64,000 nucleotides of DNA from a virus. The stretch is from the IMG/VR virus record IMGVR_UViG_3300043568_000598, positions 21,431 through 85,430 of that record; one strand, written 5' to 3'. The position numbers and the translations under genes were made by a program. Position 1 is the stretch's first letter. Each line of letters begins with the position of its first letter. The notes beneath the pieces were generated by a model. The model was not told where the DNA came from. It was given only the letters and a program-made list of their open reading frames with translations, and searched no databases. Positions 8,597 to 15,894 of the stretch are shown here, one piece after another.

Positions 8597-9174
8597 GCCA
8601 ATTTCCTACTAAGATTGAATACCATGGTAATGCGGCCTTCTGTATTATGTGTTTGAGGAACAACATGTGGTATCCACGACTCCCACATTAAAAGCAGTCC
8701 TTTTTTTGGAGTGATGGAAATTTCCTCAATATTAGTAGCTGTATCTCCTAACCTAGGCAACATGACAAAATTTCTAAACGGTCTTGGATCGCTTATAATT
8801 AACGGCGAAGATCCTTCGGGAACTTGAAGATATAGCAAACCAGATAAAATAGAATTAGGATGTGTATGTGACTCGTGATAGTTTCCTTCAAACATCTCAC
8901 TTACAAATACTTGTGTTTCAAAATTAATTTGTTGCTCGTCGTACCCTAGTTGTCTAAGGTAGTTTCTAGCAGTTTTATGTACAAGATTTTTAAATGGTTC
9001 TATGTCAGGTTGTTTTCCAAGCTGCATGGAAGTATCGAATGTATTTTTATAACCCCATCGGTGTCTTGCATAATCTGGATCGCTTAGGTATTTTTTAGCT
9101 ACAGGCAACATTGCATCTGCTAATATCAGATGTAATTCAGTAAGTACTGCTGTTGGAAAATGATACTGAATCAC
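8593..9174 (-). CDS. Putative 2OG-Fe(II) oxygenase (Oxy_5-like)
   Basis: This 193-residue protein is a textbook member of the phage 2OG-FeII_Oxy_5 group. FEGNYHESHTHPNSILSGLL around residues 95-114 has the N-x-H-x-S/T-H-x-N-x-x-L-S-G motif, and ITPKKGLLLMWESWIPHVVP near 160 gives the distal histidine. EGRITMVFNLSRK closes with the 2OG-binding arginine. The same family commonly accompanies structural genes in cyanophages and pelagiphages. No substrate is known. It overlaps the start of the downstream gene and the end of the upstream gene by 4 bases each. Confidence 0.82.
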   Translation of the reverse strand: MIQYHFPTAVLTELHLILADAMLPVAKKYLSDPDYARHRWGYKNTFDTSMQLGKQPDIEPFKNLVHKTARNYLRQLGYDEQQINFETQVFVSEMFEGNYHESHTHPNSILSGLLYLQVPEGSSPLIISDPRPFRNFVMLPRLGDTATNIEEISITPKKGLLLMWESWIPHVVPQTHNTEGRITMVFNLSRKLA

Positions 9175-9722
9175 ATAGGTCCTTGTGGATTACGTTGTAG
9201 ATCAAATGCCTGTAAATAATTTGGACCATCAATAGTCACGTAATGCAGAAACACTTGAATACACTCAGTTCCTTGAAAAGGATCACGCCAGTGGTAGGAT
9301 TTAGCACCTTTGTAAATTACAGCATCTCCTGGATTTAATGACACACTATCTGTTTCGCCATCGGGTTTTGTGAAATGTATAGGCCACTTATCACCTGCAA
9401 GATTCACACTTACACTAATTTCACAAGCTTCGGCATCGATATGAGATTTCAATTCGGCACCTCGTTTATACCATCTGCCATAACAATATGTGGGATATAA
9501 TCTTTCACCTACTAAGTCATTCATATAAAAAATCTTTGAAATTAGCAACTGGTGTACTATTTGACTATTGTATAATGCCGGTGAGCCGGCAACTTGTGGA
9601 TCTGCTTTAGCGAACGTTTTAATGCATTCTTTTTTAAAATTGTTTGCAACAATGCTGGCTGCGATAGGATGCAAAAAATCTTCTACTACAAAATAATTGT
9701 TTTGTTGTAAATCAGCATTCAT
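9171..9722 (-). CDS. Putative 2OG-Fe(II) oxygenase
   Basis: This 183-residue protein has KRGAELKSHIDAEACEISVS near residues 87-106, with H-x-D as probable iron ligands. VSLNPGDAVIYKGAKSYHWR near 128-147 carries the distal histidine (YHWRDP), and a final strand (IQVFLHYV) follows. The sequence YGRWYKRGAEL before the HxD matches P4H-like phage dioxygenases. It is the second gene of the operon, one base after the stop of groES and overlapping the next gene by 4 bases. Confidence 0.75.
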   Translation of the reverse strand: MNADLQQNNYFVVEDFLHPIAASIVANNFKKECIKTFAKADPQVAGSPALYNSQIVHQLLISKIFYMNDLVGERLYPTYCYGRWYKRGAELKSHIDAEACEISVSVNLAGDKWPIHFTKPDGETDSVSLNPGDAVIYKGAKSYHWRDPFQGTECIQVFLHYVTIDGPNYLQAFDLQRNPQGPM

Positions 9723-9723
9723 T

Positions 9724-10026
9724 TTAGTCAGGTTCTACAATACACCACACATCGGATTCTGGCAAACACCAATATATTTCGTTGCCGACGACTATTTTAG
9801 ACCCTGCAGCCGGATGGCATAAGATTTCATCTCCGGCCTTAACAGTCATTGGTATTAAAACTGCTGTTTTTTCAGAATATTTTCCAGGGCCAACTGCTAT
9901 AACTGTGGCTTTAGATGTTCGCTCGTCTACAGCCGCAGGAGCAAGTACAATACCGCCAGAAGATACTTGTTCTGGCTCGTGTCTCTTAACTAAAATTCTA
10001 TCATGCGCTGGTTTTAAAACTGGCAT
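9724..10026 (-). CDS. groES: GroES-like co-chaperonin
   Basis: The 100-residue protein is full length for GroES (about 95-100). It starts MPVLKPAHDRILVKRHEPEQ and has the mobile-loop region SSGGIVLAPAAVDERTSKAT with the IVL tripeptide that docks on GroEL. The second half (VIAVGPGKYSEK, KAGDEILCHPAAGSKIVVGN) is typical of the beta-barrel. In T4 the co-chaperonin gp31 substitutes for host GroES in capsid protein folding, so a similar role with the host GroEL is expected. It is the first gene of the oxygenase operon, with a TAAGGAG ribosome site just before the ATG and a perfect late promoter about 50 bases upstream. Confidence 0.93.
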   Translation of the reverse strand: MPVLKPAHDRILVKRHEPEQVSSGGIVLAPAAVDERTSKATVIAVGPGKYSEKTAVLIPMTVKAGDEILCHPAAGSKIVVGNEIYWCLPESDVWCIVEPD

Positions 10027-10074
10027 TTATTTCTCCTTAAATTGATTAACATATGCTCTCTTGGTGAAGTAGGG

Positions 10075-10082
10075 TATTTATA
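10075..10082 (-). promoter_or_regulatory. T4-type late promoter for groES and the oxygenase operon
   Basis: On the minus strand this reads TATAAATA, the exact T4 late consensus, followed by CCCTACTT. The predicted transcript has a leader of about 45 bases containing TAAGGAG before the groES ATG. No other promoter is obvious within the tightly packed genes down to position 1, so this probably drives the entire island late in infection. Confidence 0.75.
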
Positions 10083-10130
10083 GTTGGCAATGCATAGGGT
10101 CGGCAGTTTGTGATATTATAGTTTTTTACG

Positions 10131-10137
10131 CTAAATA
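10131..10137 (+). promoter_or_regulatory. Late promoter (CTAAATA) for the tail fibre gene
   Basis: CTAAATA is followed by TTTCTATATG, with the fibre start codon 20 bases further on at 10158. The nearer ATG at about 10145 is out of frame with the fibre gene. It lies divergent from the groES late promoter, about 50 bases away. Confidence 0.55.
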
Positions 10138-10157
10138 TTTCTATATGTGGAATCCCG

Positions 10158-12242
10158 ATGACTGCTCCTATTAAAAACCTACGAGTAATACCCCGAGAAG
10201 CCGATTTTTTAGATAGAAAAATTGGCTCATCTGGTGAAATCTTTTATGACCGCGATCAAAATACACTAAGACTGTATGATGGAAATCTATTAGGGGGAAT
10301 TGTTCTTGCCAAGACAGATTTAACCAATATATCCAATGCTGTGTTCCTAGCCAAAGCTACTTCAGCAGGATTCAGTGGCGGAGTGCAGTCAGGCGTGGCT
10401 GGAAAAATAGCCTATTATCCGTCAAATGGTTCTCAAGTCAATGACTTAACTGCTTTAACATGGTTAGATGACTCGACCAATACGCTGGTGTTATCAGGTG
10501 TAATAGATATCACAGGCCAAAAAAATCGCATCAGATTCCATTGGGATACTCTAGCAGATCTTAACGCAGAAGTATCTCCTGTAGACTATCACGGCATGGT
10601 AGCACATGTGCATGACACAGGCAAACTGTATTATGCTCATAACGGTGCTTGGGTGCCTGTGGCAGCAGAAAGCAGCCTCCCTAACTCATTTAGTACCATT
10701 GCAATAGCCGGACAGCCATCAGTGACTGCAGACACAACCGCAGATACTCTTACACTTGTAGCTGGTACTGGTATTACACTGACCACAAATGCTGGCACAG
10801 ATACCATTACCATTACAGGCACAGCCAGCACAGGCAATATAACCTTTGCGGCCAACACCATAGACAGCACAGATAGCACAGCTATCACAGTGACTCCGGC
10901 AGTAAATTTTGAATCAGATGTTGTAGTAGGTAATGAAATTGTATTCGCAGACGGTTCAAGACAGAGTACTTCTGCTGTTGGTGTACCAGGACCACAAGGT
11001 GAACAAGGTCCACCTGGGGCTTCAGGAGCAGGCACGGGCGATGTACTCAGTGCCGGCGGCGGCTATGTGGACAATAGGATTGTTCGCTACGATGGAACCA
11101 CAGGCACAATCATACAGGTCAGTAGTGCCAGCATATCAGATGCTGGCCTGCTCACCGCTACCAGCTTCAGTGGTAACGGCAGTTTAATCACAGCTCTAAA
11201 TGCCACTGAATTAACCAGCGGTACTATACCTAATGCCCGCTTTCCAGCTACTTTGCCTGCAACATCAGGTGTCAATCTAACCGCACTAAATGCCACACAA
11301 CTAACTTCAGGCACAGTACCTGACGCACGATTCCCAGAGACTCTGCCAGCAACATCGGGTGTCAATCTAACCGCACTGAATGCCACCCAACTGACTTCGG
11401 GCACTGTACCTATAGGTCGTATAGGAGCCACAGGCACACCTAGTGCCAGCACCTATTTAAGAGGCGACAACTCTTGGGCCGAGGCCACAGGGGGGAGTGC
11501 TTCAGACAGCTTTAGCACCATAGCGGTAGCAGGACAAAGTTCAGTGGTTGCTGATTCGGCTACAGACACATTGACTTTGGTAGCAGGATCAAACATAACC
11601 ATAACCACAAATGCCGGTACAGATACCATAACTATTGCTGCTGCAGGTGGCGGGACTGCATCCGATAGTTTTGCTACAATTGCAGTAGCAGGACAAAGTT
11701 CAGTGGTTGCTGATTCGGCTACAGACACATTGACTTTGGTAGCAGGCACCGGTATTTCAATCACCACTGATGCCAGCACAGACACATTAACTATAAACAG
11801 CACAGTCACAGCAGGCGCCACAGCATTCACGGGACTTAGTGATGCAGTGTCTGCTTCATTAACTATAGATAAGATCTATCTACCTGCGATCACTATGCTG
11901 GTAGTAACCAATAACGGAGCCAGTGCATATCGATTTGATCAATACGGTGCTTCCGACGATCCTACAATTTTTGCTATCAATGGTACTACAATAGCATTTA
12001 ATTTGCAAGCAACTGGACATCCATTTTTAATTCAAGATAACACAGGTACTAATTTCAACACAGGACTCGTGCATGTAACTACGGCAGGAGTAGTGACTAC
12101 AGGCTCCTCAGCACAAGGCAAAGATTCAGGAACATTGTATTGGAAGATTCCCGACACTGCATCGGGTAGTTATAGATATCAGTGCGGAAGTCATGCTGCT
12201 ATGATAGGAACTATCACAGTGAAAAACTTTGGCAGTATTTAA
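10158..12242 (+). CDS. Tail fibre/virion protein with collagen-like stretch and cupredoxin-like C-terminus
   Basis: The 694-residue protein begins with a short domain (residues 1-55, RVIPREADFLDRKIGSSGEI) that is common at the start of marine T4-like fibre proteins. A collagen-like stretch (VPGPQGEQGPPGASG) sits near residue 275. The centre is low-complexity and repetitive: three copies of an AVAGQSSVVADSATDTLTLV type unit and three of an ALNATQLTSGTVPDARFP type unit. The last 100 residues look like a cupredoxin, with GHPFLI, then TLYWKIPDTASGSYRYQCGS and HAAMIGTI, giving candidate His-Cys-His-Met type-1 copper ligands. It is probably a receptor-binding or baseplate-attached fibre. Ligand spacing (C-x2-H-x2-M) is shorter than in plastocyanin, so copper binding is uncertain. 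Confidence 0.8.
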   Translation: MTAPIKNLRVIPREADFLDRKIGSSGEIFYDRDQNTLRLYDGNLLGGIVLAKTDLTNISNAVFLAKATSAGFSGGVQSGVAGKIAYYPSNGSQVNDLTALTWLDDSTNTLVLSGVIDITGQKNRIRFHWDTLADLNAEVSPVDYHGMVAHVHDTGKLYYAHNGAWVPVAAESSLPNSFSTIAIAGQPSVTADTTADTLTLVAGTGITLTTNAGTDTITITGTASTGNITFAANTIDSTDSTAITVTPAVNFESDVVVGNEIVFADGSRQSTSAVGVPGPQGEQGPPGASGAGTGDVLSAGGGYVDNRIVRYDGTTGTIIQVSSASISDAGLLTATSFSGNGSLITALNATELTSGTIPNARFPATLPATSGVNLTALNATQLTSGTVPDARFPETLPATSGVNLTALNATQLTSGTVPIGRIGATGTPSASTYLRGDNSWAEATGGSASDSFSTIAVAGQSSVVADSATDTLTLVAGSNITITTNAGTDTITIAAAGGGTASDSFATIAVAGQSSVVADSATDTLTLVAGTGISITTDASTDTLTINSTVTAGATAFTGLSDAVSASLTIDKIYLPAITMLVVTNNGASAYRFDQYGASDDPTIFAINGTTIAFNLQATGHPFLIQDNTGTNFNTGLVHVTTAGVVTTGSSAQGKDSGTLYWKIPDTASGSYRYQCGSHAAMIGTITVKNFGSI
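11526..11746 (+). repeat. 62-bp direct repeat inside the fibre gene
   Basis: A 62-base segment at 11526-11587 recurs, apparently without change, at 11685-11746, an offset of 159 bases. It encodes the VAGQSSVVADSATDTLTLVA unit. A third, diverged copy lies near 10700-10760. The near-identity at DNA level points to a recent in-frame duplication in a receptor-binding region. Confidence 0.85.
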
Positions 12243-12517
12243 TTTTTCTGCGCTTGTGACCAGTCTCTAATTCTTGTTTCTAATTTTTTTCGTATGTCAG
12301 TGATATCCTGTTTCATATCACCTCCCATAGTAGGCAGCTGACGACTGTAAATCATCTCCATGTGCATGCTGTCTAATTTTTTTATTTCCGCAATTAGTTT
12401 ATTCAACAGTTGTTGAGATTCTTGTTTGACTGGGCCGTCAGGCATGGTGCCTATAGCAGCACGATATTTTGCGCAGTCCTCTTGAAATCTACTGGACCTT
12501 TGTAATAGATTTGACAT
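12239..12517 (-). CDS. Small hypothetical protein, helical
   Basis: The 92-residue product is predicted largely helical and charged, for example LLNKLIAEIKKLDSMHMEMI in the middle and ITDIRKKLETRIRDWSQ at the end. No family is recognised. It is convergent with the fibre gene and overlaps its end by 4 bases. It also overlaps the downstream end of the Nudix-like gene by 29 bases. Context (directly after gp15 and the Nudix-like gene on the minus strand) suggests a small virion or assembly protein, but nothing in the sequence proves it. Confidence 0.6.
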   Translation of the reverse strand: MSNLLQRSSRFQEDCAKYRAAIGTMPDGPVKQESQQLLNKLIAEIKKLDSMHMEMIYSRQLPTMGGDMKQDITDIRKKLETRIRDWSQAQKN

Positions 12518-12887
12518 TTTCCAACTCCAATATGGTTTCTATTTTTACACGTATTACTTGATTATTTAATGTGGTGCGTAGGCCTGAATGTAATTGTTTG
12601 GGCAAATGATTCAAATCTGCCCAACATACTGTGGCTGACACTGTGGTCAAAAATTCTTGCTCTACTACACATACATATGTTCCGTATTCAAACCCACGAT
12701 CTTCTGATAGATACAGCTCGATAGGTACTATACGACCCTGTGAGTATTGAGTCATTAGTGCGTGTGCATCCTCTAAGAGACTGTTGTTACGCTGAAATGT
12801 AGGCACGGTCCATCGATCGTTGTCTAGGATCAGTAGGATTCTACCTGTGGTTTTAGCTAAGAATAATAATCCGGCACGCTGTTGCAT
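12489..12887 (-). CDS. Nudix-fold-like protein without a recognisable Nudix box
   Basis: The 132-residue product, from the ATG at 12887, begins MQQRAGLLFLAKTTGRILLI followed by WTVPTFQRNNSLLEDAHALM. This layout (AG-x-L-x-x-A-K-T-x-R-x-L-L-x-L, then W-x-x-P, then E-x-A) is typical of phage Nudix hydrolases. However, the catalytic REx2EE helix is not present; the corresponding helix reads LLEDAHALMTQYS. It may therefore be a non-catalytic Nudix-fold protein. A longer start at 12923 would overlap gp15 by 28 bases; the 12887 start leaves an 8-base gap and matches the fold start, so I chose it. Confidence 0.6.
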   Translation of the reverse strand: MQQRAGLLFLAKTTGRILLILDNDRWTVPTFQRNNSLLEDAHALMTQYSQGRIVPIELYLSEDRGFEYGTYVCVVEQEFLTTVSATVCWADLNHLPKQLHSGLRTTLNNQVIRVKIETILELENVKSITKVQ

Positions 12888-12895
12888 GCAGATAC

Positions 12896-14473
12896 TTATC
12901 CGCCTGCTGCTTTGAAGTTCCATTCTCCTGGCATATACTCGCCTTCAAACGCCTTGAGCCATTGATCACCGTCCCACTTATACTTGATTCCTGTGCGAAT
13001 ATTTTGGATATGAGTGGGGGAGAATGTTTCCCCGGCCATATCGGCAGCTTCTAATGTGTTGTCCACAGGATTCCAAACGGTAGCCCATGTCTGTCCAGTC
13101 CATTCTACAATGGAGTTGGCTATGATAACAGGATCTGTTCCGTCTTGGTTTTCCCAACTTGAGTCGTTGTTGCTGGGATTGCGCCAAGCCTGTGGTCCTC
13201 TGTATGGAATCCGTGTGCTGTCTGCTGGGTTAGAAGGCAGATTAATGTATCCTCCACGATTCTCACTGTTGTTGACATCATCTAACATTAGGAATCGCAG
13301 TCCTAATGGTATCTGTGCATGCGATCCGTATACTTCTAGGGGATTGTACTTGTAAGGATCTATAATGGCGTCCACTGTACCTCTAGCAGCAATTCCCGGA
13401 ATTGTGCTGGCTATGTCGTCATTGGCAGGGTATGTGTCTGCATCTAGAGTCACCGTGAGTACAGTAGCGTCTAAAGGGTTGATCACAAACGTTCCTACTA
13501 TTTCAAATCCGCTGAATTTCTTAAACCACACTTCACTGCCCGGTACATATCCGCCTTGTACTTCTAAAATCTTAGCCCACTCTACAGGCTCACCATTTTT
13601 GTATTCACGCTGATCAAGCCCAGTTGATATCACTGCGTCTGTGGGATTCACTATCGTGAGATCATATTGGTTGTCATTGACTGAACCGGTGTTAGATTTA
13701 AACAGCAACACTCGATAACGTCCGTATGTTTTTCCAGCTAATGAAGTGTTAGGCTGTGAAGTATTGTATATGAGATCTGAAAGATTTAATACTTCACCTT
13801 GTTCTGTAAACACATTGGCCACTATGCTCTGTACTATGCCTAGCTTTTTAACCTTGGCTGGTGGTGATATAAATATCGGCATTTCAAAATCCATACTGCA
13901 GATGTCTATGTCTGATTCTGCACCTTGAGGAATAGTTCTGCTGGAAAAATTAGTGCTGGTCAAATACATGGCACTGAGACTGGTCCAGTCTATGTAGTTG
14001 TCTGTGGTCTGTAGTTCCAGGCTGGGATTAAACAGCACCAATATCTGTTCTAACAATTGCAGTTTTTGATCTGTATTTGAGGTCCACAGATCGGCTTTCA
14101 TAGTCAGTTTGAACGGAGTGGGCATGAGTCTTTCAACCGTGTAACTGCCGCCTTGAGCGCCAGCGTATTCTCTAGTACCACTGGCGTCTGTGAATCTACG
14201 TTCTCTTATGTGTATCTTAGATACAAATGTGGGATCACTGAGTCTACTGGTGTCCATTTCGATGCCTGTGATATAGCAGGCAATCCTTGGCACAGTGGGC
14301 ATTTTGTTTTCTGAATTGTCTTTGATCATGCTGGCCACTTGTCTAGTCAAGTCGCCGTACATTACAGGTATCTGTTTCTGCTCACCGTCCCCGGCTTGAT
14401 ATTTAAATCCAATGAACACACGCATGAATTGTGTAACATAGCGTCTTATCTGTCCGTCATAGTGAAAATCCAT
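12896..14473 (-). CDS. gp15: Tail sheath stabiliser/completion protein gp15-like, with long C-terminal extension
   Basis: The first 240 residues match the T4-like gp15 plan: FHYDGQIRRYVTQFMRVFIG at the start, then KQIPVMYGDLTRQVASMIKD, TVPRIACYITGIEMDTSR, the central YTVERLMPTPFKLTMKADLW and QILVLFNPSLELQ, and FEMPIFISPPAKVKKLGIV. gp15 caps the tail tube and sheath and joins tail to neck. Family members are about 260-280 residues, while this one has 525. The extra 280 residues contain GYVPGSEVWFKKFSGFEIVG, IVEWTGQTWATVWNP and YKWDGDQWLKAFEG, short W-rich hairpin modules also seen in gp14 and gp18. The start (ATG at 14473) shares one base with the gp14 stop. Confidence 0.75.
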   Translation of the reverse strand: MDFHYDGQIRRYVTQFMRVFIGFKYQAGDGEQKQIPVMYGDLTRQVASMIKDNSENKMPTVPRIACYITGIEMDTSRLSDPTFVSKIHIRERRFTDASGTREYAGAQGGSYTVERLMPTPFKLTMKADLWTSNTDQKLQLLEQILVLFNPSLELQTTDNYIDWTSLSAMYLTSTNFSSRTIPQGAESDIDICSMDFEMPIFISPPAKVKKLGIVQSIVANVFTEQGEVLNLSDLIYNTSQPNTSLAGKTYGRYRVLLFKSNTGSVNDNQYDLTIVNPTDAVISTGLDQREYKNGEPVEWAKILEVQGGYVPGSEVWFKKFSGFEIVGTFVINPLDATVLTVTLDADTYPANDDIASTIPGIAARGTVDAIIDPYKYNPLEVYGSHAQIPLGLRFLMLDDVNNSENRGGYINLPSNPADSTRIPYRGPQAWRNPSNNDSSWENQDGTDPVIIANSIVEWTGQTWATVWNPVDNTLEAADMAGETFSPTHIQNIRTGIKYKWDGDQWLKAFEGEYMPGEWNFKAAGG

Positions 14474-15861
14474 TATAGGTCTGCCTCAGGTCTAAGAGCC
14501 TTGCTGAGACTCTGCTTTTCTTTGACTGTGTGTCCGTCTATGGTACTCACAGTAGGATTATTAATGAATGTGGCCTTCTGGGTCTGTCTTACATCTTTGC
14601 CTGCAAATGTGCCGGCGGCCACATCGCTGGCTCCAAGATTGCTCATAGTCATGCGCACATTATCTTCAAATTTACGCCATCTTGCCCCGTCGAATCTAAA
14701 CAGTCTGTTGGGTAGATAATCTGTTCGCAGTGCAAACTGTCCATTGATAGGATTGTTCGGGAAAGAAATGCCTGCGGTAAAAGGAGCACCATTAGGAGGC
14801 ACACCGTCTTCGGTTAGATAGCCATCATATCCATCTCCGTCTGACGTTAATATTACGCTGCTGGCAGTCTGCCCGACATACACAGGATTGCCGTCTGTGT
14901 CATACAACAGATTACCAGCTTCGTCGGTAGCCTGCGTAGCAGCATCTACTGTGACGTCTGTGGCATCTGTACTGGCCAATTCTACATCGCCGTCGGCAGT
15001 ACGTTGCAGTGTGTAGTACTTGCTGGTGTCGTAGCCGCTGCGTGGTGCATCTGCTTCTGCTTGATTTAATACCGCAGCAGTGATCTGCATTTCTTTTTCG
15101 TAGGTGCTGACTACATCTCTCAGCGTATCAGCTAACGCAAAATAAGTAGTGTTAGGAGGAGCCACACCCGTGACTTCTTGGATTACCTGATATTTTTTGC
15201 CGTTGGCAGCAAGTACAACATCATTAGGATAGTATGTTACGGTCGAGTTGTAAGTGCCTTTGTAGAATTCTCTGTCTGCGATATCGTCTAAGATCTGCTT
15301 GAATTCTTGACTGTCTACTAATGGCTTGCACTTGGCACGATACAGATGTGGGTACCATGTGGCTGAAAATCCTTCTGCTGCTCTGCTGACTTCTTCAATC
15401 ACAAAGAAACGTTTCAGCGCAAATGTCAAATCATTAAGAGCATACTCGTCTTTGAGGTGCGGCAGTTCTATAACATCGCCTGCTATAATTTTACGACCTA
15501 ATTTTTCTACAGTATCCGTGATGTGGAAAGTGATAAAAATAGTGTCATTCTGCAGGAACAAGCCGAACTGGCTGAGGTTAAAATCAATATCAGATATATT
15601 GTAGACTCCGCGCATCACATATACATCAGGATCATACTTGCGATCTCTATTTTCTAAAAACAATAGATCCTGTATGTTTGCTACATTATCAGTAGTGTAG
15701 TTAGGAGTGCTTGGAGTATCGCCCTGTATAGCTGTACCAGGACCTATGTATCTGTGCACCAGCACATCTGTACCGCCAACTTGGAACATTTCCCAGGCGG
15801 ATCTATCTATAAAGCGGAAATCGTTGCCCTTTTCGGGACGGTATAAACTGAGTCTTGGCAT
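14473..15861 (-). CDS. gp14: Neck protein gp14-like, extended
   Basis: The protein is 462 residues from the ATG at 15861, or 464 from the ATG at 15867. The N-terminal half fits the T4-like neck protein gp14: VGGTDVLVHRYIGPGTA, NVANIQDLLFLENRDRKYDP, DVYVMRGVYNISDIDFNLSQ, FGLFLQNDTIFITF, and GDVIELPHLKDEYALND before RFFVIEEVSRAAEG. gp14 completes the head-tail connector. The C-terminal half contains GQFALRTDYLPNRLFRFDG and ARWRKFEDNVRMTMSN, a module frequent in cyanophage neck proteins. I prefer 15861 because a late promoter only one base before 15867 would start transcription inside that codon region. Confidence 0.68.
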   Translation of the reverse strand: MPRLSLYRPEKGNDFRFIDRSAWEMFQVGGTDVLVHRYIGPGTAIQGDTPSTPNYTTDNVANIQDLLFLENRDRKYDPDVYVMRGVYNISDIDFNLSQFGLFLQNDTIFITFHITDTVEKLGRKIIAGDVIELPHLKDEYALNDLTFALKRFFVIEEVSRAAEGFSATWYPHLYRAKCKPLVDSQEFKQILDDIADREFYKGTYNSTVTYYPNDVVLAANGKKYQVIQEVTGVAPPNTTYFALADTLRDVVSTYEKEMQITAAVLNQAEADAPRSGYDTSKYYTLQRTADGDVELASTDATDVTVDAATQATDEAGNLLYDTDGNPVYVGQTASSVILTSDGDGYDGYLTEDGVPPNGAPFTAGISFPNNPINGQFALRTDYLPNRLFRFDGARWRKFEDNVRMTMSNLGASDVAAGTFAGKDVRQTQKATFINNPTVSTIDGHTVKEKQSLSKALRPEADL

Positions 15862-15868
15862 AGTCATA

Positions 15869-15876
15869 TATTTACC
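15869..15876 (-). promoter_or_regulatory. Late promoter (GGTAAATA) for gp14/gp15
   Basis: On the minus strand GGTAAATA is followed by TATGACTATG. With a T4-like start about six bases past the box, the transcript would begin within two or three bases of the second ATG (15861), giving a practically leaderless message. It is back-to-back with the gp13 late promoter. Confidence 0.6.
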
Positions 15877-15881
15877 GCTAC

Positions 15882-15889
15882 GATAAATA
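15882..15889 (+). promoter_or_regulatory. Late promoter (GATAAATA) for gp13, leaderless arrangement
   Basis: GATAAATA is followed by five bases (CTCGT) and then the gp13 ATG. The T4 late consensus continues CTATT before the start of transcription, so the A of the ATG falls at the predicted +1. Confidence 0.7.
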
Positions 15890-15894
15890 CTCGT

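Noticed and set aside
10637-11830. Several Val/Ala/Pro-rich minus-strand frames across the fibre gene.
   Set aside because: They mirror the low-complexity fibre repeats on the other strand and have no ribosome site or family features.
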